A stretch of DNA of 26,923 nt, taken from contig CABUHI010000021.1 in NCBI GenBank assembly GCA_902491345.1, forward strand, positions 1 through 26,923, in the 5' to 3' direction. A model generated the notes under the pieces. The model saw nothing but the letters and a program-made list of their open reading frames with translations. It made no database searches and was not told where the DNA came from. This document shows, piece by piece, positions 1 to 5,740 of this stretch. Position 1 is the first letter of the stretch. Every line of letters starts with the position of its first letter. This stretch comes from an uncultured Collinsella sp. GTDB lineage: Bacteria > Actinomycetota > Coriobacteriia > Coriobacteriales > Coriobacteriaceae. The translations under genes and the position numbers were made by a program.

Positions 1-60
1 GCGACACTGAAGTAAGTGTCCATCCTCGCAGTATCCGGTTCTCAAGGTGCACGCCTGCGC
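1..60 (-). promoter_or_regulatory. possible rRNA leader (boxA-like) fragment at window edge
   Basis: On the minus strand this stretch reads CACCTTGAGAACCGGATACT followed by a perfect 6-bp hairpin (GACACT, loop TACTTC, AGTGTC). The TTGAGAAC core resembles the antitermination/boxA-like segments found before and between rRNA genes of actinobacteria. If so, a minus-strand 16S gene would begin just left of the window. No rRNA gene is visible inside the window, so this rests on resemblance only. Confidence 0.3.
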
Positions 61-240
61 TGGTTCCCGGTCCGACCGGGCCGCGCGGCAAGGAGATATA
101 TTGCCAGACCGCGAAGCGATGTGGGACGTCAATTCCACTCTTCACAAGTCCTACACAACTTATCGCTTCCTATATAAGTAATAGAAAGGCTGGTGCAGAA
201 ATACTGCGCGTATCAGATGATGACCCTTCGATTAAGAGAT

Positions 241-270
241 ATATAAAGATCGGTCACCTGTAAGTGTCTA
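241..270 (-). promoter_or_regulatory. candidate leftward promoter downstream of the rplT terminator
   Basis: Minus-strand TAGACA (265-270) and TTATAT (241-246) are separated by 18 bases. This fits a sigma70-type promoter firing leftward out of the window, towards the suspected rRNA leader. The rest of 61-307 is AT-rich with several TATATA stretches; I see no ORF or tRNA in it. Confidence 0.25.
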
Positions 271-310
271 TCTACCCGCGCTTTTGCTATATAAACCAGC
301 ACTCTAGATA

Positions 311-345
311 AAAAGAGGGAGTGCCGCGCACAGTGCGACACTCCC
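311..345 (-). terminator. intrinsic terminator of the infC-rpmI-rplT operon
   Basis: Minus strand: GGGAGTG (339-345 region), loop of about 15 bases, CACTCCC, then TCTTTTT. It starts about 20 bases after the rplT stop codon, so it closes the operon. Confidence 0.9.
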
Positions 346-366
346 CTAGCGATTCAACAGAATCTA

Positions 367-726
367 TTAGGCCTCGAGAGCCTTCTTGGCAATGGCAGCC
401 AGCTCGTTGAAGGACTCGATGTCCTCGTAAGCCATCTGAGCAAGAACCTTGCGGTCGAGCTCGATGCCGGCAACCTTCAGGCCGTGCATGAACTGAGAGT
501 AAGAGATGTCGTTCAGGCGAGCAGCAGCGTTGATACGAGTGATCCAGAGAGAACGGATCTCGCGCTTCTTGTTGCGGCGATCACGATACTGATACTGCAG
601 GGAGTGCTGGACCTGCTCTTTAGCATGCTTGTAAGTACGCGAAGCGGCACCGTAGTAACCCTTCGCACGGTGCATAACGGTACGGCGCTTCTTCTTGGCG
701 GCAACAGCGCGCTTAATACGTGCCAT
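367..726 (-). CDS. rplT: 50S ribosomal protein L20
   Basis: A 119-residue protein with the classic L20 layout: a very basic N-terminal extension (MARIKRAVAAKKKRR), then RAKGYYGAASRTYKHAKEQV and the globular part with RDRRNKKREIRSLWI. Length matches the usual 115-120. L20 binds 23S rRNA early in 50S assembly; in Bacillus it also represses its own operon through the mRNA leader, which is relevant to the attenuator at 1571-1604. It is the last gene of infC-rpmI-rplT, 46 bases after rpmI, and is followed at once by a strong terminator. A GGAG lies 10 bases before the ATG, a slightly long spacing. Confidence 0.98.
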   Translation of the reverse strand: MARIKRAVAAKKKRRTVMHRAKGYYGAASRTYKHAKEQVQHSLQYQYRDRRNKKREIRSLWITRINAAARLNDISYSQFMHGLKVAGIELDRKVLAQMAYEDIESFNELAAIAKKALEA

Positions 727-772
727 GTTCTATCAACTCCTAGACGGTAAAACGAAAAACGGGAACGCGAAC

Positions 773-964
773 TTAGGCGAGACGCGACTTGATGACCTTG
801 CGGTCGGCAGCGGCGATCTCGGTCTCCTGACGGAAGCCACGCTTACGCTTGGTGGACTTCTTGCTCAGGATGTGGCTCTTGAAAGCCTTGGCGCGCATAA
901 GCTTGCCGGTACCAGTCTTGCGGAAACGCTTCTTGGTGCCGCTGTGGGACTTCATCTTAGGCAT
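773..964 (-). CDS. rpmI: 50S ribosomal protein L35
   Basis: A 63-residue, strongly basic protein beginning MPKMKSHSGTKKRFRKTGTGK, the diagnostic L35 start (PKMKTHxGAAKRF in most bacteria). Length is typical (62-66). L35 is a small, late-added 50S protein. It sits between infC and rplT in the near-universal bacterial order, 32 bases after infC. The start codon has a GGAG six bases upstream (AAGGAGTATTTCATG). Confidence 0.98.
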   Translation of the reverse strand: MPKMKSHSGTKKRFRKTGTGKLMRAKAFKSHILSKKSTKRKRGFRQETEIAAADRKVIKSRLA

Positions 965-996
965 GAAATACTCCTTAATCGGTTACAGAACACTAG

Positions 997-1551
997 TTAC
1001 TTGGTATCGCTTGCCGCTTTATCCTCATCGAAGGCGCCCTTAATCGGGGCGAGCAGCATAAGCATGTTACGGCCTTCCATCTTAGGCTTGGACTCGACCG
1101 TAGCGTAAGGCTTGAGATCCTCGGCGAGGCGCTCGAGAACGTTAAGGCCCTGCTCCGGGTGAGCCATCTCACGGCCGCGGAACATGATGGTGATCTTAAC
1201 GCGTGCGCCCTTCTTGAGGAAACGCAGAACGTGGCCCTTCTTGGTCTCGTAGTCGCCAACGTCGATCTTGGGTCGGAACTTCATTTCCTTGACCTCGACC
1301 TTGGACTGGTTCTTACGAGCAGCCTTGGCCTTCATGGCCTGCTGGTACTTGAACTTACCGTAGTCCATGACCTTGCAGACCGGCGGCTCCGCGTTGGGAG
1401 CGATCTCGACCAGGTCGAGACCCTGATCGTCGGCGACGCGCTGGGCATCGCGGATGGCGAACAGGCCGAGCTGAGAGCCATCGACGCCAATCAAACGGCA
1501 CGAAGATGCAGTGATCTCGTCGTTGATGCGGGTGTCATCAGACTTAGCTAT
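997..1551 (-). CDS. infC: translation initiation factor IF-3, probable AUA start
   Basis: IF3 binds the 30S subunit, blocks premature 50S joining and proofreads the start codon. The N-terminal domain begins DDTRINDEITASSCRLIGVDGSQLG; VMDYGKFKYQQ leads into the linker; the C-terminal domain holds VKEMKFRPKIDVGDYETK and RGREMAHPEQG. Start choice: the only upstream in-frame ATG (1564-1566) has no ribosome site before it, and a GGAGGT lies directly on top of it (1559-1564). That GGAGG is 8 bases before an ATA codon at 1549-1551, giving (M)AKSDDTRIND and 184 residues, the usual IF3 length and beginning. A rare start codon is a known IF3 self-control device (AUU in E. coli). If the ATG were used the gene would end at 1566 and add five residues. 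Intrinsic attenuator immediately upstream. Confidence 0.93.
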   Translation of the reverse strand: MAKSDDTRINDEITASSCRLIGVDGSQLGLFAIRDAQRVADDQGLDLVEIAPNAEPPVCKVMDYGKFKYQQAMKAKAARKNQSKVEVKEMKFRPKIDVGDYETKKGHVLRFLKKGARVKITIMFRGREMAHPEQGLNVLERLAEDLKPYATVESKPKMEGRNMLMLLAPIKGAFDEDKAASDTK

Positions 1552-1570
1552 TTTCCCTACCTCCATTCAT

Positions 1571-1604
1571 AAAAAAATAACCCGGCGCTTCTCAGCAACC
1601 AGGT
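1571..1604 (-). terminator. attenuator-type terminator in the infC leader
   Basis: On the minus strand ACCTGG (1599-1604) pairs with CCGGGT (1580-1585), with an inner GCT/AGC pairing, and is followed by TATTTTTTT (1571-1579). The T-run ends 7 bases before the infC Shine-Dalgarno, so termination here would stop the operon before infC. Upstream CAACC (1644-1648) could pair with GGTTG (1596-1600) of the terminator arm as an antiterminator. That pairing is inferred. Confidence 0.75.
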
Positions 1605-1616
1605 CGTACACATAGA

Positions 1617-1700
1617 CTTCCTCGATTTGAGGAAGGTAATCTAGGTTGTATGACCAGTCAGCTGCTCATTGGCGCCAAAAGGTGGGAACCCTCGGGTTCC
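1617..1700 (-). promoter_or_regulatory. structured infC leader RNA (two upstream hairpins)
   Basis: Two perfect hairpins precede the attenuator: GGAACCC/GGGTTCC (1685-1700, 2-base loop) and CTTCCTC/GAGGAAG (1617-1635, 5-base loop). Together with the terminator at 1571-1604 they form a leader of about 150 bases, the architecture expected of a ribosomal-protein or IF3 autoregulatory leader. Ligand unknown; L20 or IF3 are the natural candidates. Confidence 0.55.
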
Positions 1701-1733
1701 TCTTTAGGGCATTGCGGGAACAACGCCTTGCGA

Positions 1734-1762
1734 ATAATAACACGTACAGCGCGTTATCACAT
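1734..1762 (-). promoter_or_regulatory. weak candidate promoter for infC operon
   Basis: Minus strand TATTAT (1734-1739) could be a -10 element. The matching -35 region (ATGTGA or GTGATA at 1755-1762) is poor. It lies between the tail terminator copy at 1772-1796 and the leader hairpins, where a promoter is required. Confidence 0.3.
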
Positions 1763-1768
1763 TACGTA

Positions 1769-1836
1769 CACGAAAAAGGGGCCTTGACCCCCTTGAACGC
1801 TCGCTTGCATGTATGGTGCCCGAGGCGAGACTCGAA
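1769..1836 (-). repeat. duplicated tRNA-Leu 3' tail plus terminator (copy A)
   Basis: This block repeats 1952-2020 with about five differences. It holds the last 23 bases of the tRNA-Leu gene, including CCA (1814-1836, identical to the real gene), the same downstream spacer, and a terminator hairpin (AAGGGG/CCCCTT with TTTTT, 1772-1796). There is no 5' part of a tRNA, so it is not a functional tRNA. The breakpoint falls in the T-loop, the usual place of integrase attachment cores. Confidence 0.8.
1772..1796 (-). terminator. intrinsic terminator in tail copy A
   Basis: Minus strand AAGGGG, loop GTCAAGG, CCCCTT then TTTCG. The loop differs from the other copy while the stem is kept. It would insulate the infC leader from read-through from the tRNA side. 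Confidence 0.75.
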
Positions 1837-1951
1837 GGGCCTTCGCTTCGCGAAGCCCCGGGCTTCGGGCGCGTGGCGCCCTCGCCACGCTCCGCTACAG
1901 ACAGGCCACAGGCCTGTTTGCTTAACGCTTCGCGCGCTCACGCGAGTTCGG
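1837..1951. repeat. GC-rich hairpin cluster between the two tRNA tails
   Basis: 115 bases with back-to-back palindromes: CTTCGC/GCGAAG near 1841-1855, an 8-bp stem GCGTGGCG/CGCCACGC (1871-1890, loop CCCT), and ACAGGC/GCCTGT (1901-1917). No ORF. This looks like a REP- or MITE-type insert, or the remains of a larger excised element between the duplicated tails. Origin unknown. Confidence 0.5.
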
Positions 1952-2020
1952 CACGAAAAAGGGGGCCGCAACCCCCTTGAACGCTCACTTGCATGTATGG
2001 TGCCCGAGGCGAGACTCGAA
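1952..2020 (-). repeat. tRNA-Leu 3' tail plus terminator (copy B, native)
   Basis: The native copy of the repeat at 1769-1836. It overlaps the true tRNA-Leu 3' end and its terminator. Offset between copies is 183-184 bp. Confidence 0.8.
1955..1978 (-). terminator. terminator of tRNA-Leu
   Basis: Minus strand AAGGGGG, loop TTGCGG, CCCCCTT, then TTTCG. It begins about 20 bases after the tRNA CCA. Confidence 0.85.
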
Positions 2021-2084
2021 CTCGCACGTTGTTGCCAACGGTGGATTTTGAGTCCACTGCGTCTGCCAATTCCGCCACTCGGGC
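1998..2084 (-). tRNA. tRNA-Leu (CAA anticodon)
   Basis: The minus strand folds as a class II tRNA. The acceptor stem GCCCGAG pairs with CTCGGGC, with discriminator A and encoded CCA (1998-2000). The anticodon stem-loop is GTGGA-CTCAAAA-TCCAC, with CAA at positions 34-36, decoding UUG. There is a long variable arm GTTGGCAACAACGT and a T-arm GCGAG-TTCGAGT-CTCGC. The variable arm and anticodon identify leucine. It sits 39 bases after the transglutaminase-like gene on the same strand and has its own terminator. Confidence 0.97.
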
Positions 2085-2123
2085 ACGTAATGCGTGAGTT
2101 AGTTTATCACAGCTTTCTGTTGA

Positions 2124-3557
2124 TTAGTCCGAAAATGGAACTTCGAGCATTTCGATAAGCTCAACCTTGCGTAACATCTCCCGCTTACGACATCCACGTC
2201 CGTCAACCGAGGCCTCGCCCATCTGGTTGTCATAGGGATCCTCGCGCATACCATCGAAAGCAGGCACAAATTCAGCCTGGAATCGATTGTTGGCCACCAT
2301 ACGCCACGGGTCGAGATTGCCAAAGTAGTGACGACGACGCCACTCCTCCCCCATCCTGCGTGCCGAGGAACCAAACGATACGTCGGCGTTAAGCCAACCG
2401 GTCTGTGGCGTATAGAACTCAGCCCAATCGTGCGGCCCCACCGAATCGGGCGCAACATACAGGCCGCTCTGCCAACGAGCAGGCACCCCCGCGATGCGGC
2501 ACATGGTGATAAACGTGAGCGCCATAACGCCGCAATCGCCGCGGAGCGAATGCGCACAGTCGTCGGCAATAGATCCCAAAAGCAGGTACGGTGGCTGATA
2601 GCGATAGTCGATATGCTGTGTCAGGTAATCATAGATAGCACGAGCGCGATCGAGCGGATCCTCGAGTCCGCCAGCAACACCGGCCGTCAGCTGCTGCAGA
2701 TACGGCGTGAATGCAATGTGCGGACGGTCCTCGGAAATATCCTCGGACAGCGGCGCGTCCATACACGGATGCGCCGGAAGCGCACCCCCATAGATATCGC
2801 GATAAGCGGCATCGATGTGATAACGATAGGTCACCGAGAATGAGCGCTCACTCGAAGAAGACCACGAGGCGGTACGCGCCGAAGCGTTCGCGGGAGCAAC
2901 AGTACCCTCCGGCGTCATGTCGAGAATCTCGACCCGAGACTGCTGACGGCAGGCAGCCGCGACGGGAAGCCAAGCGCAAACGGTCTCCCCCTCTAGAGCG
3001 CCGGGGACAGACAAGGACGCCTGAAGCGTAATAACGCGAGTCAATCCGTTTTGCGACTCCATCTCCTTGAGCATCTCGTTGCGCAGTGCTATTCCGTCCG
3101 TAGAATCGGGACGCATGCCGGGGACCTCTTTGGGATATACGCGAAGCGAATCGAGGAAGTTGTCGAGAACGAACAGCTCGCCATCGATAAAGCGCCAGTC
3201 AATACGCTTACGGTCAATCAAATCGTCAAACTGCTCCTCGGTAAACTCAGGCCACTCCTCGCGAATCATCGCAATAGCCCGAGCGCGCGACACCGAAAAA
3301 TGAAGCGGCGTCTCAAGCATGCGATACCGCTCGGCACGAACGCAGGCTGCCAGGGAAGGCTCAGGATTCTGCTCCAAAAGGCGATCGCAGGCGGCAACAG
3401 CCTGCGTCAAATACCCGGCATCCTTAAGACGAAGAATCTCAGGCGGTAGTCCAATATCGAGATGGCGAAAGTCATCGCAGCAAACATCAACAGAGCAACC
3501 AACAGGACCCTCGTCAATAACCTTCCCATCCGAAGGCAGCGCATTAATAACAGCCAT
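2124..3557 (-). CDS. transglutaminase-like (papain-fold) domain protein
   Basis: A 477-residue protein with a transglutaminase-core triad in its second half: Cys in RGDCGVMALT (about 342), His in PHDWAEFY (about 376) and Asp in LNADVSFG (about 392). These motifs define the protease/transglutaminase-like fold of bacterial proteins of mostly unknown substrate. The first 230 residues have no domain I recognise. There is no signal peptide or membrane segment, so it is probably cytoplasmic. Start: an ATG at 3593 lies inside the -10 hexamer of the promoter just upstream and has no ribosome site. The ATG at 3557 has GGAG six bases before it, so I prefer it. Followed by tRNA-Leu with no clear terminator between. 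Substrate and true activity (peptidase, amidase or crosslinker) cannot be told from sequence. Confidence 0.85.
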   Translation of the reverse strand: MAVINALPSDGKVIDEGPVGCSVDVCCDDFRHLDIGLPPEILRLKDAGYLTQAVAACDRLLEQNPEPSLAACVRAERYRMLETPLHFSVSRARAIAMIREEWPEFTEEQFDDLIDRKRIDWRFIDGELFVLDNFLDSLRVYPKEVPGMRPDSTDGIALRNEMLKEMESQNGLTRVITLQASLSVPGALEGETVCAWLPVAAACRQQSRVEILDMTPEGTVAPANASARTASWSSSSERSFSVTYRYHIDAAYRDIYGGALPAHPCMDAPLSEDISEDRPHIAFTPYLQQLTAGVAGGLEDPLDRARAIYDYLTQHIDYRYQPPYLLLGSIADDCAHSLRGDCGVMALTFITMCRIAGVPARWQSGLYVAPDSVGPHDWAEFYTPQTGWLNADVSFGSSARRMGEEWRRRHYFGNLDPWRMVANNRFQAEFVPAFDGMREDPYDNQMGEASVDGRGCRKREMLRKVELIEMLEVPFSD

Positions 3558-3591
3558 ACCAAACTCCAAGTCATTAGAACTCTTGAAGTCC

Positions 3592-3621
3592 ATTGTAGCG
3601 AGATAAAAAAGAAAGCCCCAA
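3592..3621 (-). promoter_or_regulatory. promoter of the transglutaminase-like gene
   Basis: Minus strand TTGGGG (3616-3621), 18-base spacer, TACAAT (3592-3597). Transcription would begin near 3585, upstream of the ATG at 3557 and downstream of the ATG at 3593. Confidence 0.5.
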
Positions 3622-3662
3622 CAAGGGAGCCATCAACACCGCCGAGCGGTAGTCAAAAAATG

Positions 3663-3850
3663 AATTCAGCCCAGTAACCCTGTAGCGAGTTAACAAAGGA
3701 GGCCCCGTTCACCCGGAGCTGATTCCGTCGCGCGACTTCTGGCGAAGCCAGTAGCCACCTTAATTCAGACTCGTAACCCTGCGGCGTTAAACGAAGGAAG
3801 CCCCGTCTCCCGGAACTGTTTCCTTGGCGCGACTTCTGGCGAAGCCAGGT
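3663..3850. repeat. two tandem ~99-bp repeats downstream of the aldolase gene
   Basis: The segments 3663-3751 and 3762-3850 share the order AATTCAG, GTAACCCTG, GGNGGCCCCGT or GGAAGCCCCGT, and a conserved GCGCGACTTCTGGCGAAGCC core, offset by 99 bases. Copy 2 runs on into its own reverse complement to form the large hairpin at 3796-3887; copy 1 has only the left arm. The remainder of 3594-3907 holds no gene. Confidence 0.75.
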
Positions 3851-3887
3851 GAGCGCAAAGGAAACAGTGTAGGGAGACGGGGCTTCC
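3796..3887 (-). terminator. very large nested hairpin, probable terminator of the aldolase gene
   Basis: A 16-bp perfect outer stem (GGAAGCCCCGTCTCCC at 3796-3811 with 3872-3887) encloses a second stem (ACTGTTTCCTT / AAGGAAACAGT) and a third (CTGGC-GAA-GCCAG). The whole hairpin spans 92 bases. On the minus strand it begins 20 bases after the aldolase stop and is followed by a pyrimidine-rich CTTCGTTT rather than a clean T-run. It could be a terminator, an mRNA 3'-end stabiliser, or both. Confidence 0.65.
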
Positions 3888-3907
3888 GGTGGGAAGTTTA
3901 GCGACGC

Positions 3908-4774
3908 TTACGCCTTGTTGACGGAGCCAAACTCCTCCATGAGCTCCTTGGTGCGGGCAACGATGTTGTCGCGACCAGGCTTGAGGAGCTTGCGGGGGTC
4001 AAAGCCCTTGCCCTGCTGATCCTTGCCAGCCTCGATATACTCGCGAACGCCCTTGGCGAAGACGAGCTGCAGATCGGTGTTGACGTTGATCTTGGAGATA
4101 CCCAGGGAGATGGCCTTCTTGATCTGATCCTCGGGGATGCCGGTACCACCGTGCAGAACGAGGGGCAGGTCGCCGGTCTGAGCCTTGATCTCGCCCAGAC
4201 GCTCGAAGGAAAGGCCAGCCCAGTCGGCGGGATACACGCCGTGGATGTTGCCGATACCGCAGGCGAGGAAGTCGACGCCCAGGTCAGCAATCTGCTTGCA
4301 CTCAGCGGGGTCAGCGAGCTCGCCGTTGGAGGTCACGCCGTCCTCGGTGCCGCCGATGCCGCCGACCTCGGCCTCGATGGACATGCCCTTGGAGTGGGCA
4401 AGCTCAACGAGCTCCTTGGTGCGGTCGAGGTTAAGCTGGAAGGTCTCCTCGTGAGAGCCGTCATACATGATGGACGTGAAGCCGGCCTCGATGCACTTGA
4501 AGCAGTCCTCGTAAGAACCGTGATCGAGGTGAAGGGCGACGGGGACGGTAACGCCCGTGGCCTCGACGGCAGCCTTGACCATGTCGGCGCAGACCTTGAA
4601 ACCGCCCATCCACTTAGCGGCACCAGCGGTGCACTGAAGGATCAGCGGAGACTTGGCCTCCTCGGCGGCCTGGAGAATAGCCAGGGTCCACTCGAGGTTG
4701 TTGGTGTTGAAGGCACCGAGAGCGTACTTGCCGGCCTCGGCCTTCTTGAGCATGTCTGCTGCGTTGACGAGCAT
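3908..4774 (-). CDS. fba: class II fructose-bisphosphate aldolase
   Basis: Zinc-dependent aldolase splitting fructose 1,6-bisphosphate into glyceraldehyde 3-phosphate and dihydroxyacetone phosphate (glycolysis and gluconeogenesis, cytosol). The 288-residue TIM barrel shows MLVNAADMLKKAEAGKYALGAFN at the start, LHLDHG (Asp84/His85), EAEVGGIGGTEDG (metal and catalytic region, 134-146), NIHGVY (His178), LHGGTGIP (His208) and INVNTDLQ. These are the standard class II metal and phosphate ligands. Start chosen at 4774 because AGGAGG lies 8 bases upstream; the longer open frame to 5041 lacks a ribosome site and homologous residues. Gat/Kba-type tagatose aldolases are the main alternative, but single-gene context favours Fba. 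Monocistronic, with its own terminator. Confidence 0.96.
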   Translation of the reverse strand: MLVNAADMLKKAEAGKYALGAFNTNNLEWTLAILQAAEEAKSPLILQCTAGAAKWMGGFKVCADMVKAAVEATGVTVPVALHLDHGSYEDCFKCIEAGFTSIMYDGSHEETFQLNLDRTKELVELAHSKGMSIEAEVGGIGGTEDGVTSNGELADPAECKQIADLGVDFLACGIGNIHGVYPADWAGLSFERLGEIKAQTGDLPLVLHGGTGIPEDQIKKAISLGISKINVNTDLQLVFAKGVREYIEAGKDQQGKGFDPRKLLKPGRDNIVARTKELMEEFGSVNKA

Positions 4775-4814
4775 AAAAGAAACCTCCTGTAAGGTTGCTC
4801 CGATAACGCCTGAG

Positions 4815-4843
4815 ATTTTACCACGACATACCCGAGCATAAAC
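4815..4843 (-). promoter_or_regulatory. candidate promoter of fba
   Basis: Minus strand TGGTAAAAT gives an extended -10 (TAAAAT, 4815-4820) about 40 bases before the fba ATG. The -35 (TTTATG, 16-base spacer) is weak. The gap 4844-4968 contains GTTCGTTTGTTC direct repeats of unknown meaning. Confidence 0.4.
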
Positions 4844-4968
4844 GTTCGTTTGTTCACGAATACCATCCGATTGGACAATTTTTGACCGTTTGCCCCACAG
4901 AATCGACCCACTGGGGAAAATAGCTTGACGATTGAGTGGTCTTCGTGGTTCGAAAGACGGCTTCGAGC

Positions 4969-5652
4969 CTACATCTGCATAAACGGGTTCTGCATAAGTT
5001 CGCGCGCCATCGTGGTCGAATCGCCATGGCCCGTCAAGCAAACGGTATCGGGCGGAAGCGTCTTGGCAAGTTTGGAGAGCGAGCGCATAATCGCCGCCTC
5101 GTTACCGCCGGAAAGATCGGTACGACCGTGGCTGCCCGGGAAAAGCGTGTCGCCCACAAAGGCGATGTTCCCCTGCTCGGTCGCGGCGAACAGGACGATG
5201 CCGCCCGGCGTATGCCCCGGCGTCTCGATCACCTGCAGGCAGACGTCGCCCACCTCGATTGTATCGCCCTCGGCAAGCAAACGCGTCGGCTCACCCGGAT
5301 CGGGCGTCTCGATACCCCACATGGTGCGCTGCTCCTCGATATTTGCGCGAGGTACCGTCACGTCCTTAGCGCACAACTCATATAGCGCGCCGTCGCCAAC
5401 GACAGCTCGAACCCCGGCAACCCCGCCAACATGGTCGGCATGACCGTGCGTGCAGACAGAGCCGAGTACGCGCACCTCGGGATGCGCGGTGCGGATATGC
5501 TCCACAAGACGCTCGCCCTCCCACGCCGGATCGACGATTAAGCACTCGTCATTCGAAATCACGACGTAACTGTTGGTCTGAATGGGGCCGTTGACGAGCG
5601 CCTCAATCGAAGCCGAGCCTCGGGGTGTCAGGTCCAAAGTCATAACGCCCAT
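4969..5652 (-). CDS. metallo-beta-lactamase fold hydrolase (glyoxalase II-like)
   Basis: A 227-residue protein with all MBL-fold metal ligands: THGHADH (His69, His71, Asp73, His74), ETPGHTPGG, VGDTLF and LTGHGDST. This pattern belongs to the hydroxyacylglutathione hydrolase-like/RBD-type subfamily of bacterial thioester or phosphodiester hydrolases, commonly found close to rel. In low-GSH actinobacteria the substrate is unlikely to be S-lactoylglutathione; substrate unknown. Start set at 5652: GGAGG at 5661-5665 is 8 bases from this ATG but only 2 from the in-frame ATG at 5658. It lies downstream of rel on the same strand, separated by a 12-bp perfect hairpin. No signal peptide; cytoplasmic. 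Confidence 0.88.
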   Translation of the reverse strand: MGVMTLDLTPRGSASIEALVNGPIQTNSYVVISNDECLIVDPAWEGERLVEHIRTAHPEVRVLGSVCTHGHADHVGGVAGVRAVVGDGALYELCAKDVTVPRANIEEQRTMWGIETPDPGEPTRLLAEGDTIEVGDVCLQVIETPGHTPGGIVLFAATEQGNIAFVGDTLFPGSHGRTDLSGGNEAAIMRSLSKLAKTLPPDTVCLTGHGDSTTMARELMQNPFMQM

Positions 5653-5670
5653 GCGCATACCCTCCTTCTA

Positions 5671-5706
5671 AAATACGTTCGAGGCACCAAACGATGCCTC
5701 GAACGT
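5671..5706 (-). terminator. intrinsic hairpin between rel and the MBL-fold gene
   Basis: A perfect 12-bp stem, ACGTTCGAGGCA (5675-5686) with TGCCTCGAACGT (5695-5706), followed on the minus strand by ATTTTAG. It lies about 34 bases after the rel stop and only 6 bases before the Shine-Dalgarno of the next gene. It may act as a partial terminator that lowers MBL-gene expression from the rel transcript. Confidence 0.65.
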
Positions 5707-5740
5707 AACCAATATCTATGATGCTGAGAGGCTCTCGCAC

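Noticed and set aside
1769..1836. A second tRNA-Leu gene
   Set aside because: Only the 3' tail with half a T-arm is present; acceptor 5' half, D-arm and anticodon are missing.
4840..4860. SOS (LexA) box near GTTCGTTTGTTC
   Set aside because: The pattern is a direct repeat; the GAAC-N4-GTTC inverted layout needed for an actinobacterial or Bacillus LexA site is absent.
4775..5041. N-terminal extension of the aldolase up to 5041
   Set aside because: The added residues have no aldolase homology, and AGGAGG is positioned for the start at 4774.
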